This document shows positions 6,468-15,853 of a stretch of 64,000 nt of DNA, one piece after another. How positions within the stretch are numbered: the stretch's first letter is position 1; each line of letters begins with the position of its first letter. The stretch is from assembly GCF_004136635.1 (NCBI RefSeq), contig NZ_NOIU01000001.1:248001-312000 (forward strand), given 5' to 3'. The stretch comes from Rothia halotolerans. GTDB taxonomy: Bacteria; Actinomycetota; Actinomycetes; Actinomycetales; Micrococcaceae. The notes beneath the pieces were generated by a model that made no database searches, was not told the origin of the DNA, and saw nothing but the letters and a program-made list of their open reading frames with translations. The translations under genes were made by a program, and so were the position numbers.

Positions 6468-8435
6468 CTAGAACTTCCGGAATCCGCCGCCGCGGCCGCC
6501 GCGGGGACCGCGGTCGTCACGGCCTCCGCGGTAGCCGCCGCGGTCCTCGCGGTAGCCCCCGCGATCGCCGCGGTCCTCGCGCCCGCCGCGGTAGCCTCCG
6601 CGGTCCTGGCGGCCGCCGCGGTAGCCCCCGCGGTCGTCCCGGCCGTCGCGGTCTTCACGGCCGCCCCGGAAGCCGCCACGACCGCCCTGGTGGCCGCGGC
6701 CGCCCTGACCGCCGCCGCGCCCGCCGCGGTCGGCCTCGATGCGCAGCGGCGAGCCGTTGATCTCGATGTCGCGCAGCGCGCCGAGGTCCACGGTCTCCGG
6801 GAGGTCGACGAGGGAGAAGCCCCCGCGGATGTCGATGTTGCCGACCTGGGAGCCGTTCAGGCCACCCTCGTTGGTCAGCGCGCCGACGATCGAGCCCGGG
6901 GAGACCCGCTGGTCGTGCCCCACCTGGATCTTGTAGGTCTTCAGGCCCTCGTCGCGGCGCTTGCGCCCGCCGCGGTCGTCCCGCTCGCCGCGGCCGCGGT
7001 CGTCCCGGCCCCGCTCGCCGCGGTCCTCGCGGGCGCGCTTGGGCTTCTCCGGCAGCTCCTCGACCAGGAACGAGCGCCCGGCCTGGGCGATCACGGCGAT
7101 GGCCGCCGCGATGTCCTCGGCCGGCACGTTGTGCTCGGTCTGGTACTCCTCGACCAGGCCCTTGAACATGGAGAGGTCGCTGCTCTCGATCGTCTCGGTG
7201 ATCTCGTCCGCGAACTTCTGCAGGCGGGTCGAGTTGACGGCGTCGGCGGTGGGCATGTGCATCTGCTCGACCTGCTGGCGCGTGGCCTTCTCGATCTGGC
7301 GCAGCATGTACTTCTCGCGCGGCGTCATGAACAGGATCGCCTCGCCCTCGCGCCCGGCGCGGCCGGTGCGGCCGATGCGGTGCACGTAGGACTCGGTGTC
7401 GTGCGGGATGTCGAAGTTGACGACCAGCGAGATGCGCTCGACGTCGAGGCCGCGGGCGGCGACGTCGGTGGCCACGAGGATGTCGATGCGCCCCTCGCGC
7501 AGCGACTCGACCGTGCGCTCGCGCAGGTTCTGCGGGATGTCGCCGTTGATCGCGGCCGCGGTGAACCCGCGGGCGCGCAGCTTCTCGGCGATCTCCTCGG
7601 TCTCCTTCTTGGTGCGCACGAAGGCGATGACGCCATCGTACTCCTCGACCTCGAGCACGCGCGTCATGGCCTCCAGCTTGTGGGAGTGCATGACCTGCAT
7701 GTAGCGCTGGCGGATGTTGGCCGCGGTGGTGGTCTTGGACTTCACGCGCACCTCGACCGGGTCGTTGAGGTAGCGCTCCGCCAGGTGGCGGATGGACTTG
7801 GGCATGGTCGCGGAGAACAGCGCGACCTGCTTCTCGGCCGGGGTCTCGGCGAGGATCTGCTCGACGTCCTCGGCGAAGCCCATGCGCAGCATCTCGTCGG
7901 CCTCGTCGAGCACGAGGTGCTTGAGCTGCGAGAGGTCCAGCGAGCCGCGCTTGAGGTGGTCGATGACGCGCCCCGGGGTGCCGACGACGACCTGGGCGCC
8001 GCGGCGCAGGCCGGCCAGCTGGGGGCCGTAGGGCGAGCCGCCGTAGATCGGCAGCACGGTGAAGTTCTCCAGGTGCTTGGCGTAGGAGGAGAACGCCTCG
8101 CCGACCTGCAGGGCCAGCTCGCGGGTCGGGGCCAGCACCAGGACCTGGGTGGTCTGGGACGGGCCGTGGACGTCGGCGAGCTCGGCCAGGTGGGACAGGG
8201 CGGGGACCGCGAAGGCCGCGGTCTTGCCGGTGCCGGTCTGGGCGAGGCCGACGACGTCGCGCCCCTGCAGCAGCAGCGGGATGGTCTCGGCCTGGATGGG
8301 GGACGGCTTCTCGTAGCCGATCTCCTGGAGGGAGGACAGCACGCGGCCGTCGATCCCGAGATCGGTGAACAGGACGGTCTCCTCGCTCTCGGCGGAGGAG
8401 GAGTTTTCGGGCAGGGCGGAGTTGGTTTCGGTCAC
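6468..8435 (-). CDS. deaD: DEAD-box RNA helicase with RGG tail (DeaD/CsdA type)
   Basis: A 655-residue ATP-dependent RNA helicase acting in ribosome assembly and cold-stress RNA unwinding. The order is: Q motif (FTDLGI...KPSPIQ), Walker A AQTGTGKT, PTRELA, TPGR, DEAD, SAT, then the helicase C domain with HRIGRTGRAGR. A DbpA-like RNA-binding domain follows, and a tail of about 85 residues is almost only G, R, D, Y and Q in RGG/YRGG repeats. The second of two tandem GTG codons (8435) is chosen because AAAGGA lies six bases upstream. ATGs at 8453 and further up are in frame and would lengthen the N-terminus. A long leader precedes the gene. Confidence 0.93.
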   Translation of the reverse strand: MTETNSALPENSSSAESEETVLFTDLGIDGRVLSSLQEIGYEKPSPIQAETIPLLLQGRDVVGLAQTGTGKTAAFAVPALSHLAELADVHGPSQTTQVLVLAPTRELALQVGEAFSSYAKHLENFTVLPIYGGSPYGPQLAGLRRGAQVVVGTPGRVIDHLKRGSLDLSQLKHLVLDEADEMLRMGFAEDVEQILAETPAEKQVALFSATMPKSIRHLAERYLNDPVEVRVKSKTTTAANIRQRYMQVMHSHKLEAMTRVLEVEEYDGVIAFVRTKKETEEIAEKLRARGFTAAAINGDIPQNLRERTVESLREGRIDILVATDVAARGLDVERISLVVNFDIPHDTESYVHRIGRTGRAGREGEAILFMTPREKYMLRQIEKATRQQVEQMHMPTADAVNSTRLQKFADEITETIESSDLSMFKGLVEEYQTEHNVPAEDIAAAIAVIAQAGRSFLVEELPEKPKRAREDRGERGRDDRGRGERDDRGGRKRRDEGLKTYKIQVGHDQRVSPGSIVGALTNEGGLNGSQVGNIDIRGGFSLVDLPETVDLGALRDIEINGSPLRIEADRGGRGGGQGGRGHQGGRGGFRGGREDRDGRDDRGGYRGGRQDRGGYRGGREDRGDRGGYREDRGGYRGGRDDRGPRGGRGGGFRKF

Positions 8436-8845
8436 CACATATCCTTTGCACATCGGGGTGATCACGCGCCGAGTCGTCTCGACGGCGGACGCCGGTGTAT
8501 CCCCTTGTGAACTGCCCGCAATGCGGTCCGGCGGACGGACCTTCATATCCTCTGTGGGCGCACCCCTCCCACGGACGATCCGGTGGGAGATGGAAAACTG
8601 ATGATGCGCGCTGCGGCGAGCTCGACACTTCTGATGTAACGGCCGGGTCCCATACGCGGGACTGACACGGCACACAACGGGGAATCCCGGTAAGTGTCCA
8701 TCCTACCGCATCGGCGCTCTCCCGCCGGGAAGACGTGACGCAATCCTCAGCCGGGGCACGGGCGCCCTCGCGTCCTCCGGCGCCGGGGCCTCCCGCGCTG
8801 CACCGGCCCCGCGACGGCGGGGCACCGGCCCGGGGCCGACGCCCC
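8436..8845 (-). promoter_or_regulatory. Long gene-free leader upstream of deaD
   Basis: About 410 bases without a recognisable gene. A minus-strand TAGGAT hexamer (8700-8705) is a plausible -10 element, which would give a 5' leader near 258 bases. Within it two similar segments, AGAGGATATG and AAAGGATATG, each precede in-frame starts. Long leaders are known for cold-shock helicase mRNAs. I see no known riboswitch. Confidence 0.4.
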
Positions 8846-8879
8846 GCCGATCCCGCGACGGCTCCGGGGCGGGATCGGC
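8846..8879 (-). terminator. Hairpin just after the DUF2079 stop codon
   Basis: An 11-base-pair perfect stem, 8846-8856 with 8869-8879, with a 12-base loop abuts the stop codon of the DUF2079 gene. There is no U tract, so intrinsic termination is uncertain. Confidence 0.45.
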
Positions 8880-10505
8880 TCAGTCCGTGCGCTCGAGCAC
8901 CGTCATCCCGCCCTCCTGGGAGCGGAGCGAGTAGCCGGCGTCGTACTTCCGCTCCGCGTAGCCGACCGGGTCGCCGGGGCCGCTGCCGCCCCAGGTGCTC
9001 CCGTCGGTGTCCAGGACGACGTAGTCGGGCGCCGGATCGCCCTCGTTGCCGATCCACAGCACGCGGTGATCCGGCACCAGGAAGGTGAGGGCCGAGAGGT
9101 CGCTGGCCACGAGCGAGCCGGCGGGCACCCGGTCGACGGCGCGCCGCTGAGCCTCGACGGCCGGGGACACCGGCCGCCCGGTCTCCTGCGCCGTCGCCGC
9201 CAGCGGGGAGGCCGGCAGCAGGAGGAGGCCCAAGGCCAGCGCGAGGAGGGGCCCGCCCGCGGCCCAGCCGTTCCACGCCCGGGAGAGGACCGCTCCGGGC
9301 CCGGCGCCCAGCCGGCGCGCTCCGGAGCGCCTGCCCCGCAGGACGGCGTCGAGCAGGGCGGCGAAGAGCACCGGCATGATCACGAGGCTGTAGTGCCAGG
9401 TCGGCTCCCAGTACCCGGGCTCCTCGGAGAGGAAGCGCCAGGCCACGGTCGGCAGCGCGACGAGCGCCAGCGGCGAGCGCAGGAAGACCACGGCCCCGGT
9501 CGCGAGGATCAGCGCCAGCGTCTCGGCCTTCTGCCAGGGGTAGAGCATGAGGGCCAGCGAGCGCAGCGGATCCGCCAGCGCCGCCCCGAGGTCCACCCGG
9601 TCCCCGTAGTCGAAGGCTCCCTCCGGGTTCAGGGCGGGGAGCACCACGAGGATCGCCAGCAGCGTCCATCCCACGCCCCACAGGCAGAGCAGCGCCCCGG
9701 GGACGACGCCGGGCCGGCGCACGTCCCAGCGGCGTCCGCCGCTCTCGCGAGGCCTCCCGGACCCGCCGATCCGCGGGGCTCCCCCGGCCCTTCCCCACCG
9801 GGCGGGCCCGGGAGCGCGGACAGCCCGCCCCCGCGGGGTCCACGCGCCCTCGGGATCCCGCTGAGCCGCGGCGATAACGGCGATCAGGGCCCCGATGAGA
9901 GCCGCCGTGATCCCTAGGTCCTCCTTGACGAACACCAGCGGCGCGGCCCACAGCGCCGCTGGCAGGAAACGCCGCAGGGCGAGCAGGCACAGCGAGGCCG
10001 CCAGCAGCGGCACCGCGAAGGCCACCTCGTGGAACTGGACCCGCACCGCCTCGAGGACGCCGAAGCTCAGGGCGAACCCCAGCCCCAGCGCGGCCCCGCG
10101 CACCGGGCCGATCCAGCGGCAGCCGAACCACGCCAGGATCCCGGCGCCCGCCCCCAGCAGCACGTCCTGGACCGCCATCACCGCCATCGGCGAGGGCCAT
10201 GCCGCGTAGACCGGCCCCAGCAGCACCAGGATGGGGTGGAAGTGGTCGCCCAGCAGGTTGAAGCCGTATCCCTTGACGTCCACGATCGGGGCGGAGGCCC
10301 CGGCGTACGCCTTCGCCAGCTGGGTGAAGATCGCCAGGTCCCAGGAGGGGGTCTCCATCCGGCGGAGCTGCTCCGCGGACATCCAGAGGTAGGCGGCCGT
10401 GGCCGCGAGCCCCACCGCGACGGCCGTCAGGGCCGCCAGCCGCCGGCCGGAGACGGGAGCGCCTGCGCGGGGAGCCGGGCGGTCCGAGGGGCCGTGGGCT
10501 GGCAT
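8880..10505 (-). CDS. DUF2079 multi-pass membrane protein
   Basis: A 541-residue polytopic membrane protein of the DUF2079 family, which resembles GT-C glycosyltransferases. It opens with one transmembrane helix. A conserved first loop follows, with WDLAIFTQL, then DVKGYG and GDHFHP, where acidic and histidine residues could bind metal or lipid-linked sugar. Roughly ten further helices and a C-terminal extracytoplasmic part come after. The function is unproven. The ATG at 10505 is preferred (AAAGG upstream); the ATG at 10562 would overlap the start of the divergent glycosylase gene. A proline/arginine-rich cytoplasmic insertion lies near residues 225-260. Confidence 0.75.
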   Translation of the reverse strand: MPAHGPSDRPAPRAGAPVSGRRLAALTAVAVGLAATAAYLWMSAEQLRRMETPSWDLAIFTQLAKAYAGASAPIVDVKGYGFNLLGDHFHPILVLLGPVYAAWPSPMAVMAVQDVLLGAGAGILAWFGCRWIGPVRGAALGLGFALSFGVLEAVRVQFHEVAFAVPLLAASLCLLALRRFLPAALWAAPLVFVKEDLGITAALIGALIAVIAAAQRDPEGAWTPRGRAVRAPGPARWGRAGGAPRIGGSGRPRESGGRRWDVRRPGVVPGALLCLWGVGWTLLAILVVLPALNPEGAFDYGDRVDLGAALADPLRSLALMLYPWQKAETLALILATGAVVFLRSPLALVALPTVAWRFLSEEPGYWEPTWHYSLVIMPVLFAALLDAVLRGRRSGARRLGAGPGAVLSRAWNGWAAGGPLLALALGLLLLPASPLAATAQETGRPVSPAVEAQRRAVDRVPAGSLVASDLSALTFLVPDHRVLWIGNEGDPAPDYVVLDTDGSTWGGSGPGDPVGYAERKYDAGYSLRSQEGGMTVLERTD

Positions 10506-10560
10506 GAGGGGCCTTTCGCTGGTCTCGTGGAGGGCTCGTGAGGCGTGAGACGATGGGCCC

Positions 10561-11583
10561 ATGCCCCCGACCTATCTGGCGGAACGCGTCCTGGAGCCGC
10601 GGCGACCCCTGGACCTCGCGCTGACCCTCTCGGTCGTGCAGCGCGGCGCGTCCGACCCCACCCTACGCATCGAGGCGGCCGACGGCGCGACGCGCGTGCA
10701 CGTGGCCGCGCGCGTCGGCGAGGTCTCCGGGGGCGGGGTCTCCGCGGTCCTCGAGCAGCGCGGCGCCTCCGGCCCGGCCGGCCCGGCCGGGTCCCGCGTC
10801 CGGGCGCCGATCCGGGTCCGCGCGTGGGGCCCCGAGCCCGAGGACGTGGAGGCCTTCCTCCGGGGCGCCCCGGCCTTGGTCGGCCTCGGGGACGACTGGG
10901 AGCCCTTCACCGCCTCGGAGGCCTACCGGCTCATCCCGGAGGGCGCGCGGGCCGGCTTCCGGCGGCGCCCCGGGCTGCGGCTGCCCGCCACCGGCCAGGT
11001 GGTCAAGCAGACCATCACCGCGATCTTCGAGCAGCGCGTCACCTCCGGCGAGGCCATCGGCGCCTGGCAGCGCCTGGTGCGGCGGTACGGCGAGGCTCCT
11101 CCCCCGCCGCCCGCGGGCCTGCCCGGCCTGCCGGAGGGCATGCGGGTCTTCCCGCGCCCCGCCGACTGGCTGGCCGTCCCCTCGTGGGAGTGGCACCGGC
11201 ACGGCGTGGACGTCCACCGGGCGCGGGCGGTCCGGCGGATGGCCGAGCTCGCCCCCTCGCTCAGCCGGTTCGGCGAGGGCGCCTCCCCCGGCGAGCTGGC
11301 CCGCGCGCTGGCGGGGGTGTCCGGCGTCGGCCCCTGGACCATCGCGGAGGCCATGCAGCGCTCGCACGGACTGCCCGACGCCGTCAGCGTCGGGGACTAC
11401 CACCTCGCGCACCGGATCTGCGTGGCGCTGGAGGGCCGGCGGGGCGACGACGACAGGATGCTCGAGCTGCTGGCCCCGTGGCGGGGCAACCGTCAGCGCG
11501 TGGTCCGGATCCTGTTGCTCGCGGGGGCCCGGGACCAACGACGCGGGCCGCGGCTGGCCCCCGGGGCGCACCGGCTCGTCTGA
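10561..11583 (+). CDS. DNA-3-methyladenine glycosylase II, AlkA-like
   Basis: A 340-residue base-excision-repair glycosylase that removes alkylated bases from DNA. The helix-hairpin-helix plus GPD signature is in the C-terminal half: LAGVSGVGPWTIAEA followed by the catalytic aspartate in SVGDYHLAH. The N-terminal domain (about 1-110) is divergent and proline/glycine rich, as in other actinobacterial members. It starts only 55 bases from the divergent DUF2079 gene, so the two promoters must overlap. The start has no good ribosome site and is the least certain part. Confidence 0.85.
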   Translation: MPPTYLAERVLEPRRPLDLALTLSVVQRGASDPTLRIEAADGATRVHVAARVGEVSGGGVSAVLEQRGASGPAGPAGSRVRAPIRVRAWGPEPEDVEAFLRGAPALVGLGDDWEPFTASEAYRLIPEGARAGFRRRPGLRLPATGQVVKQTITAIFEQRVTSGEAIGAWQRLVRRYGEAPPPPPAGLPGLPEGMRVFPRPADWLAVPSWEWHRHGVDVHRARAVRRMAELAPSLSRFGEGASPGELARALAGVSGVGPWTIAEAMQRSHGLPDAVSVGDYHLAHRICVALEGRRGDDDRMLELLAPWRGNRQRVVRILLLAGARDQRRGPRLAPGAHRLV

Positions 11584-11640
11584 GCGATGCGCCCCGGAGG
11601 GCCGGCCGCGGCCCGCTGGTCCGCGCTGGGTCCGGAGGGG

Positions 11641-12054
11641 TTAGGCCTGGCCGGGGTCGGCCGCCGCCTCGTTCTCCTCCTTGGCCTTGGCCTCCGCCTC
11701 GGCCTGGGCGATCTGCTCGCGGACCTCGTCCATGTCGAGCGCCTTGACGGCGTCGATCACCTGGTCCAGCTGGGCGCCGTTGAGCGCGCCCGGCTGGGCG
11801 AAGACGAGGGTCTGCTCGCGGAAGGCCATCAGGGTCGGGATCGAGGAGATGCCGGCGGCGGCGGCCAGCTGCTGCTGGTCCTCGGTGTCGACCTTGCCGA
11901 AGACGACGCCGTCGTGCTTCTCGGAGGCGTCCTCGAAGACCGGGGCGAACTGCTTGCAGGGTCCGCACCACTCGGCCCAGAAGTCGACGAGCACGACGTC
12001 GTTCTTCTCGATCGTTTCGTTCAGGTTCTCTTGGGTCAGTTCCAGAGTTGACAT
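11641..12054 (-). CDS. trxA: Thioredoxin
   Basis: A 137-residue cytoplasmic thioredoxin that keeps protein disulfides reduced. It has the active site WCGPC (29-33) and the cis-proline in SIPTL (P73). A normal thioredoxin ends near residue 105; this one continues with about 30 residues rich in Ala, Glu and Lys (QAEAEAKAKEENEAA) that look like a charged helix or disordered tail. The start at 12054 has no ribosome site, but TAGGCT lies seven bases upstream, suggesting leaderless translation. Confidence 0.95.
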   Translation of the reverse strand: MSTLELTQENLNETIEKNDVVLVDFWAEWCGPCKQFAPVFEDASEKHDGVVFGKVDTEDQQQLAAAAGISSIPTLMAFREQTLVFAQPGALNGAQLDQVIDAVKALDMDEVREQIAQAEAEAKAKEENEAAADPGQA

Positions 12055-12067
12055 GGTCCCGAGCCTA
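12055..12067 (-). promoter_or_regulatory. Leaderless thioredoxin promoter (-10 TAGGCT)
   Basis: Minus-strand TAGGCT (12062-12067) is separated from the thioredoxin ATG by seven bases, the spacing expected when transcription starts at the A of ATG. Confidence 0.5.
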
Positions 12068-12115
12068 CAGACCGCGGGCGGGCCGCCCAAGGGGCTTTCA
12101 CGCTCAGCTCACCGA

Positions 12116-13561
12116 TCAGGCGGCGGCCGGCTCCTCGGCGGAGTGCTTGCGCAGCCTGGGGACGATGAAGATCGGCAGCAGCGCGAGCGCGCCGGCGAAC
12201 AGGAAGGCGAAGCGCGCGCCGGTCCCCGCCGTGCCCGTCACGGCGATGCCGATCGAGAACGCGGTCAGCAGCAGGGCCGTGCCCGTGGCCCCGGCCAGCT
12301 GCATCACGGTGTTCACGATCGCCGAGCCGTGCGGGTACAGCCGCTGCGGCAGGGCCCCGAGGGAGTGCGTCATCAGCGCCGTCATCAGCATCGCCATGCC
12401 GGTGCAGAAGAGCATGTGCCACCCGATCATGGCGCCCAGCGGGGTCTGCCCGGACATCGTGGCGAAGCCGAACAGCGCCGTGGGCAGCAGGATCGCGCCG
12501 GGGATCACCAGCGGACGGGGACCGAAGCGGTCGTAGACGCGCCCGAAGATCGAGGACAGCGCCGCCTGCAGCAGCCCGCCCGGCAGCAGGGCCAGGCCGA
12601 TGGCCAGCGGGTCGAAGCCACGGCCGTTCTGCAGGTAGAGCGGCAGCACCACGATCGAGCCCAGCGCCGTGGCCATGCCGATCGCCAGCACGAGGACGCC
12701 GCGGCGGAACACCGGGATGCCCAGCGGCTCGAGGCTCAGCAGCGGCCCGCGCCCCTGACGGTCGAGCCGGTTCTGGCGGCGGATGAACAGGACGAGGGAG
12801 GCAGCCCCCACCACGAGGCCCACCGCCGGCACGAGGTTCCCCTCGGCCAGCTGGGAGGCGCTGGAGAGCCCGTAGACCAGGGCGCCGAAGCCGATGACCG
12901 AGAGCGGGATGCTCACGACGTCGAGCTTCCCGCTGCCCGGCGCCTCGGAGCGCCCGAGTCCGATGAAGCCCACCACCAGGGTCAGCAGCGCCAGCGGCAG
13001 GACCACCCCGAAGACCATCCGCCAGCTGAAGGCGTGCATGACGACGCCGGAGACGGTCGGCCCGATCGCCGGAGCGACCGAGATGACGACGCCGATCAGC
13101 CCCATGACCGACCCGCGGTGGGTGATCGGCACGAGGTTCAGCGTGGTGGTCATCAGCAGCGGCAGCACGATCGCCGTCCCGCTGGCCTGCACCACCCGGG
13201 CGAGCAGCAGCACCAGGAAGCCGGGCGCGAGGGCGGCCAGAGCCGTCCCGACGATGAAGAGCAGCAGGGCCGCGACGAAGAGCGCCCGGGTGCTGAAGCG
13301 CCGCAGCAGGTAGCCGGTGGTGGGGATGACCACGGCCATGGTGAGGAGGAAGCCGGTGGTCAGCCATCCCCCGGTGGTCTCGCTGATCCGGAAGTCCTCC
13401 AGGATGGAGGGCAGCGCCACGGAGAGCACCGTCTCGTTGAGGATCATGATCAGCCCGGCGAAGGCCAGGGAGCCGATGATGGCGGTCAGCCGGCCCTTCG
13501 TCGGCCGCTCCTGCTCGGCGGGCCGGGCCACGGCGGCGGGCGGGGTGTTCTCGTGCGTCAC
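12116..13561 (-). CDS. DHA2-type multidrug MFS transporter (EmrB/QacA)
   Basis: A 481-residue proton-coupled exporter with about fourteen hydrophobic segments. The order and length fit the DHA2 (EmrB/QacA) branch, and the antiporter motif C region (TVSGVVMHAFSWRMVF) is visible near residue 165. It exports drugs or other amphiphiles from the membrane; the substrate cannot be read. The GTG start at 13561 has AAGGGA upstream. No regulator gene is adjacent. The tRNA-Tyr terminator separates it from the tRNA upstream. Confidence 0.87.
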   Translation of the reverse strand: MTHENTPPAAVARPAEQERPTKGRLTAIIGSLAFAGLIMILNETVLSVALPSILEDFRISETTGGWLTTGFLLTMAVVIPTTGYLLRRFSTRALFVAALLLFIVGTALAALAPGFLVLLLARVVQASGTAIVLPLLMTTTLNLVPITHRGSVMGLIGVVISVAPAIGPTVSGVVMHAFSWRMVFGVVLPLALLTLVVGFIGLGRSEAPGSGKLDVVSIPLSVIGFGALVYGLSSASQLAEGNLVPAVGLVVGAASLVLFIRRQNRLDRQGRGPLLSLEPLGIPVFRRGVLVLAIGMATALGSIVVLPLYLQNGRGFDPLAIGLALLPGGLLQAALSSIFGRVYDRFGPRPLVIPGAILLPTALFGFATMSGQTPLGAMIGWHMLFCTGMAMLMTALMTHSLGALPQRLYPHGSAIVNTVMQLAGATGTALLLTAFSIGIAVTGTAGTGARFAFLFAGALALLPIFIVPRLRKHSAEEPAAA

Positions 13562-13613
13562 GGGATGGTCCCTTCCTGGGGAATCGGGGCCGTCAGGCCG
13601 TCAGGGCAGACAG

Positions 13614-13648
13614 AAAAATGCCGCGGGACCGGATCGGTCCCGCGGCAT
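13614..13648 (-). terminator. Rho-independent terminator of tRNA-Tyr
   Basis: A perfect 13-base-pair stem (13618-13630 with 13636-13648), five-base loop, followed by a U run on the minus strand. It lies directly after tRNA-Tyr. Confidence 0.9.
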
Positions 13649-13656
13649 GTGCTCGG

Positions 13657-13738
13657 TGGCAGATGAGGGATTCGAACCCCCGTAGGCAGTGCCAGCTGAT
13701 TTACAGTCAGCCCCCTTTGGCCGCTCGGGTAATCTGCC
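13657..13738 (-). tRNA. tRNA-Tyr (GTA)
   Basis: An 82-base class II tRNA with acceptor GGCAGAT / ATCTGCC, discriminator A, anticodon loop CTGTAAA with GTA, a long variable arm (TGGCACTGCCTAC region) and T-loop GTTCGAAT. CCA is not encoded. Confidence 0.96.
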
Positions 13739-13953
13739 GAGCATCCCGCCGGGCTCCCGTGAGAGGAGAGCGCCGGCAGAACATCGCCCCCGCGAACGGG
13801 AGCGGGTTCAACAGTACCGAACACCCGGCCGAAAGTACAAACCGGCCTCCGCGAGCCGGCTCACCGCGCCCCGGGCCGACGTCGCTCCGCCCCCGGACCC
13901 CGCCGAGAGAACGCTCCGGACGGCCGGGGAGGAGGTGTGTGACGACGCCGGGT

Positions 13954-14223
13954 TCAGCCGGCCTGCTCGGCGAGCAGCCGGGCCTCGATCCTCTCGAGGA
14001 AGCGCTCGAGCTGCTCCTCGCTGATCTCGCCCCGCTCCAGAGCCCCCCGCAGGTCGCCGAGGACGCCGTCCCGGCGCGCCACCAGATCCGGGCGCACCAG
14101 CTCCCCCGCCTCCCCGTCCGCGGTGGGCGGGGAGGGAAGCGTTGAGGACTGCAGCATCATCAGGTCGACGTCGGCGAGGAAGTCACCAGCGGGAAGAGTG
14201 GTGTTGGTCTTCATGTCTCCCAT
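13954..14223 (-). CDS. Small hypothetical protein
   Basis: An 89-residue soluble protein that I do not recognise. The second half is a predicted charged helix (GALERGEISEEQLERFLERIEARLL), reminiscent of short SHOCT-like tail modules but too little to assign. The first half is polar and proline rich. The start at 14223 is chosen because AGGTGG lies about nine bases upstream; an ATG at 14214 is the alternative. Codon use fits a real actinobacterial gene. It is divergent from yajQ across 160 bases. Confidence 0.55.
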   Translation of the reverse strand: MGDMKTNTTLPAGDFLADVDLMMLQSSTLPSPPTADGEAGELVRPDLVARRDGVLGDLRGALERGEISEEQLERFLERIEARLLAEQAG

Positions 14224-14383
14224 TCTGCTCAGCCCACCTGTGAAGCGGGAGGGAAAGGGATCACATTTCTATTAAGATTTCCCCGCACGACGCCCCGCCG
14301 TCACTCCCCGTCGAACGGCGTCACAGTGCCATAAGCTGAAGGGTGAGGAACCAGAACCGCATCGACCGCGAAGGGACGGCAAC

Positions 14384-14875
14384 ATGGCCAGCGAATCGTC
14401 ATTCGACATCGTGAGCAAGGTGGACAAGCAGGAGGTCTCGAACGCGCTGAACCAGGCGTCCAAGGAGGTGGAGCAGCGTTACGACTTCCGCGGCGTCGGC
14501 GCCTCGATCGACTTCTCCGGGGAGAAGATCCTCATCAAGGCCAACACCGAGGAGAGGGCCCGGGCCGTGTTGGACGTCTTCGAGTCCAAGCTGGTCAAGC
14601 GGGGCATCTCGCTGAAGTCGCTCGACGCCGGTGAGCCCTACGCCTCCGGCAAGGAGTATCGCATCGAGTCCTCCGTCAAGGAGGGCATCGAGCAGGACCA
14701 GGCGAAGAAGATCTCCAAGCTGATCCGCGACGAGGCCGGCAAGGGGGTCAAGGCCACGATCCAGGGCGACGAGCTCCGAGTCTCCTCGAAGTCCCGCGAC
14801 GACCTCCAGGACGTCATCGCCCTGCTCAAGGGCGCCGACCTCGAGGTGGACCTGCAGTTCGTCAACTACCGGTAG
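14384..14875 (+). CDS. yajQ: YajQ-family nucleotide-binding protein
   Basis: A 163-residue protein of the YajQ/UPF0234 family, full length. The N-terminal signature [18 protein letters not shown] and the RYDFRG motif near residue 32 are conserved. Members bind nucleotides, and some bind cyclic di-GMP, affecting gene control; which ligand applies here is unknown. The start has AAGGGA upstream. The gene is alone on the plus strand. Confidence 0.93.
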   Translation: MASESSFDIVSKVDKQEVSNALNQASKEVEQRYDFRGVGASIDFSGEKILIKANTEERARAVLDVFESKLVKRGISLKSLDAGEPYASGKEYRIESSVKEGIEQDQAKKISKLIRDEAGKGVKATIQGDELRVSSKSRDDLQDVIALLKGADLEVDLQFVNYR

Positions 14876-14959
14876 AGCCGGAGGACGACCCCGGGCGGGC
14901 ACCCGGCGCTCGGAGCCCGCGCCGCGCTCCGATCATTCGGGGAAGCCGCCGCGCCCCGG

Positions 14960-15853
14960 TCAGTAGCGGCCGGGCTCCGGGACGTTGCCGCCGTAGCCGG
15001 CCATGCCCTCCAGGCGGGCGATCCGCTTGTCCATCGGCGGGTGGGTCGAGAACAGGTTTTTGATCTGGCCGGCGCGGAAGGGGCTGGCGATCATCATGTG
15101 CGAGGCGTTGACCACGCGCTGGTTCTCGGCGTCCATCGGGGCCTGCTGAGTGCCCATCTGCAGTTTCCGCAGGGCCGAGGCGAGCGCGAGCGGGTCGTCG
15201 GTGAGCTGAGCGCCGTCCTGGTCGGCGTCGTACTCCCGGGTCCGGCTGATCGCGAACTGGATGGTCATGGCCGCGAAGGGGGCCAGCAGCGAGACGAGGA
15301 TCGCGGCGATGGGGTTCCCCCCGCGGTCGCGCGAGCCGCCGAAGAACACGGCGAACTGCGCGACGGAGGTGATGACGCCCGCGATCGCCGAGGAGACCGA
15401 TGAGGTCAGGATGTCGCGGTTGTAGACGTGCATGAGCTCGTGGCCGAGGACGCCGCGCAGCTCGCGCTCGTTGAGCAGCTGGAGGATCCCCTCGGTGCAG
15501 CAGACCGCGGCGTTCTGCGGGTTGCGGCCGGTGGCGAAGGCGTTGGGCGACATCGTGGGGGCGATGTAGAGGCGCGGCATGGGCTTGCCGGCCTTGGCGG
15601 AGAGCTCCTCGACGATGCGGTACATGCCGGGGGCCTGCTCGCGGGAGACCGGCTGGGCGTTCATCGCCCGGATCGCGAGCTTGTCGCTGTTCCAGTAGCC
15701 GTAGGCGGTGGAGACCAGGCCGACGACCGCGAAGATCCAGAGGAAGGCGCTGCTGCCGCTGCCGGCGGAGAGCACCCCGCCGATCGCGAGCAGGACGGCC
15801 CACATGCCACCGAATAACAACACGGTCTTGAGCCCGTTGTAGTGGTTGTGCAT
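14960..15853 (-). CDS. htpX: HtpX membrane zinc metalloprotease
   Basis: A 297-residue M48-family protease that degrades misfolded membrane proteins. Two transmembrane helices (about 11-30 and 35-53) are followed by the zinc site HELMH (138-142), with the third ligand E207 in RTREYDAD. Two more hydrophobic segments (about 153-172 and 183-203) lie between them. Length and topology are typical. A possible minus-strand -10 (TACAGT, 15935-15940) lies some 80 bases upstream. Confidence 0.95.
   Translation of the reverse strand: MHNHYNGLKTVLLFGGMWAVLLAIGGVLSAGSGSSAFLWIFAVVGLVSTAYGYWNSDKLAIRAMNAQPVSREQAPGMYRIVEELSAKAGKPMPRLYIAPTMSPNAFATGRNPQNAAVCCTEGILQLLNERELRGVLGHELMHVYNRDILTSSVSSAIAGVITSVAQFAVFFGGSRDRGGNPIAAILVSLLAPFAAMTIQFAISRTREYDADQDGAQLTDDPLALASALRKLQMGTQQAPMDAENQRVVNASHMMIASPFRAGQIKNLFSTHPPMDKRIARLEGMAGYGGNVPEPGRY

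Noticed and set aside
6480-6660. CRISPR-like or satellite repeats
   Set aside because: The short repeats encode the RGG tail of the helicase in frame, without regular spacers.
6655-10200. A 1181-codon open frame on the minus strand
   Set aside because: It is the out-of-frame shadow of deaD and the DUF2079 gene, typical of very GC-rich DNA.
10506-10562. Longer N-terminus for the DUF2079 protein
   Set aside because: It would overlap the start of the divergent glycosylase gene, and a better ribosome site lies before 10505.
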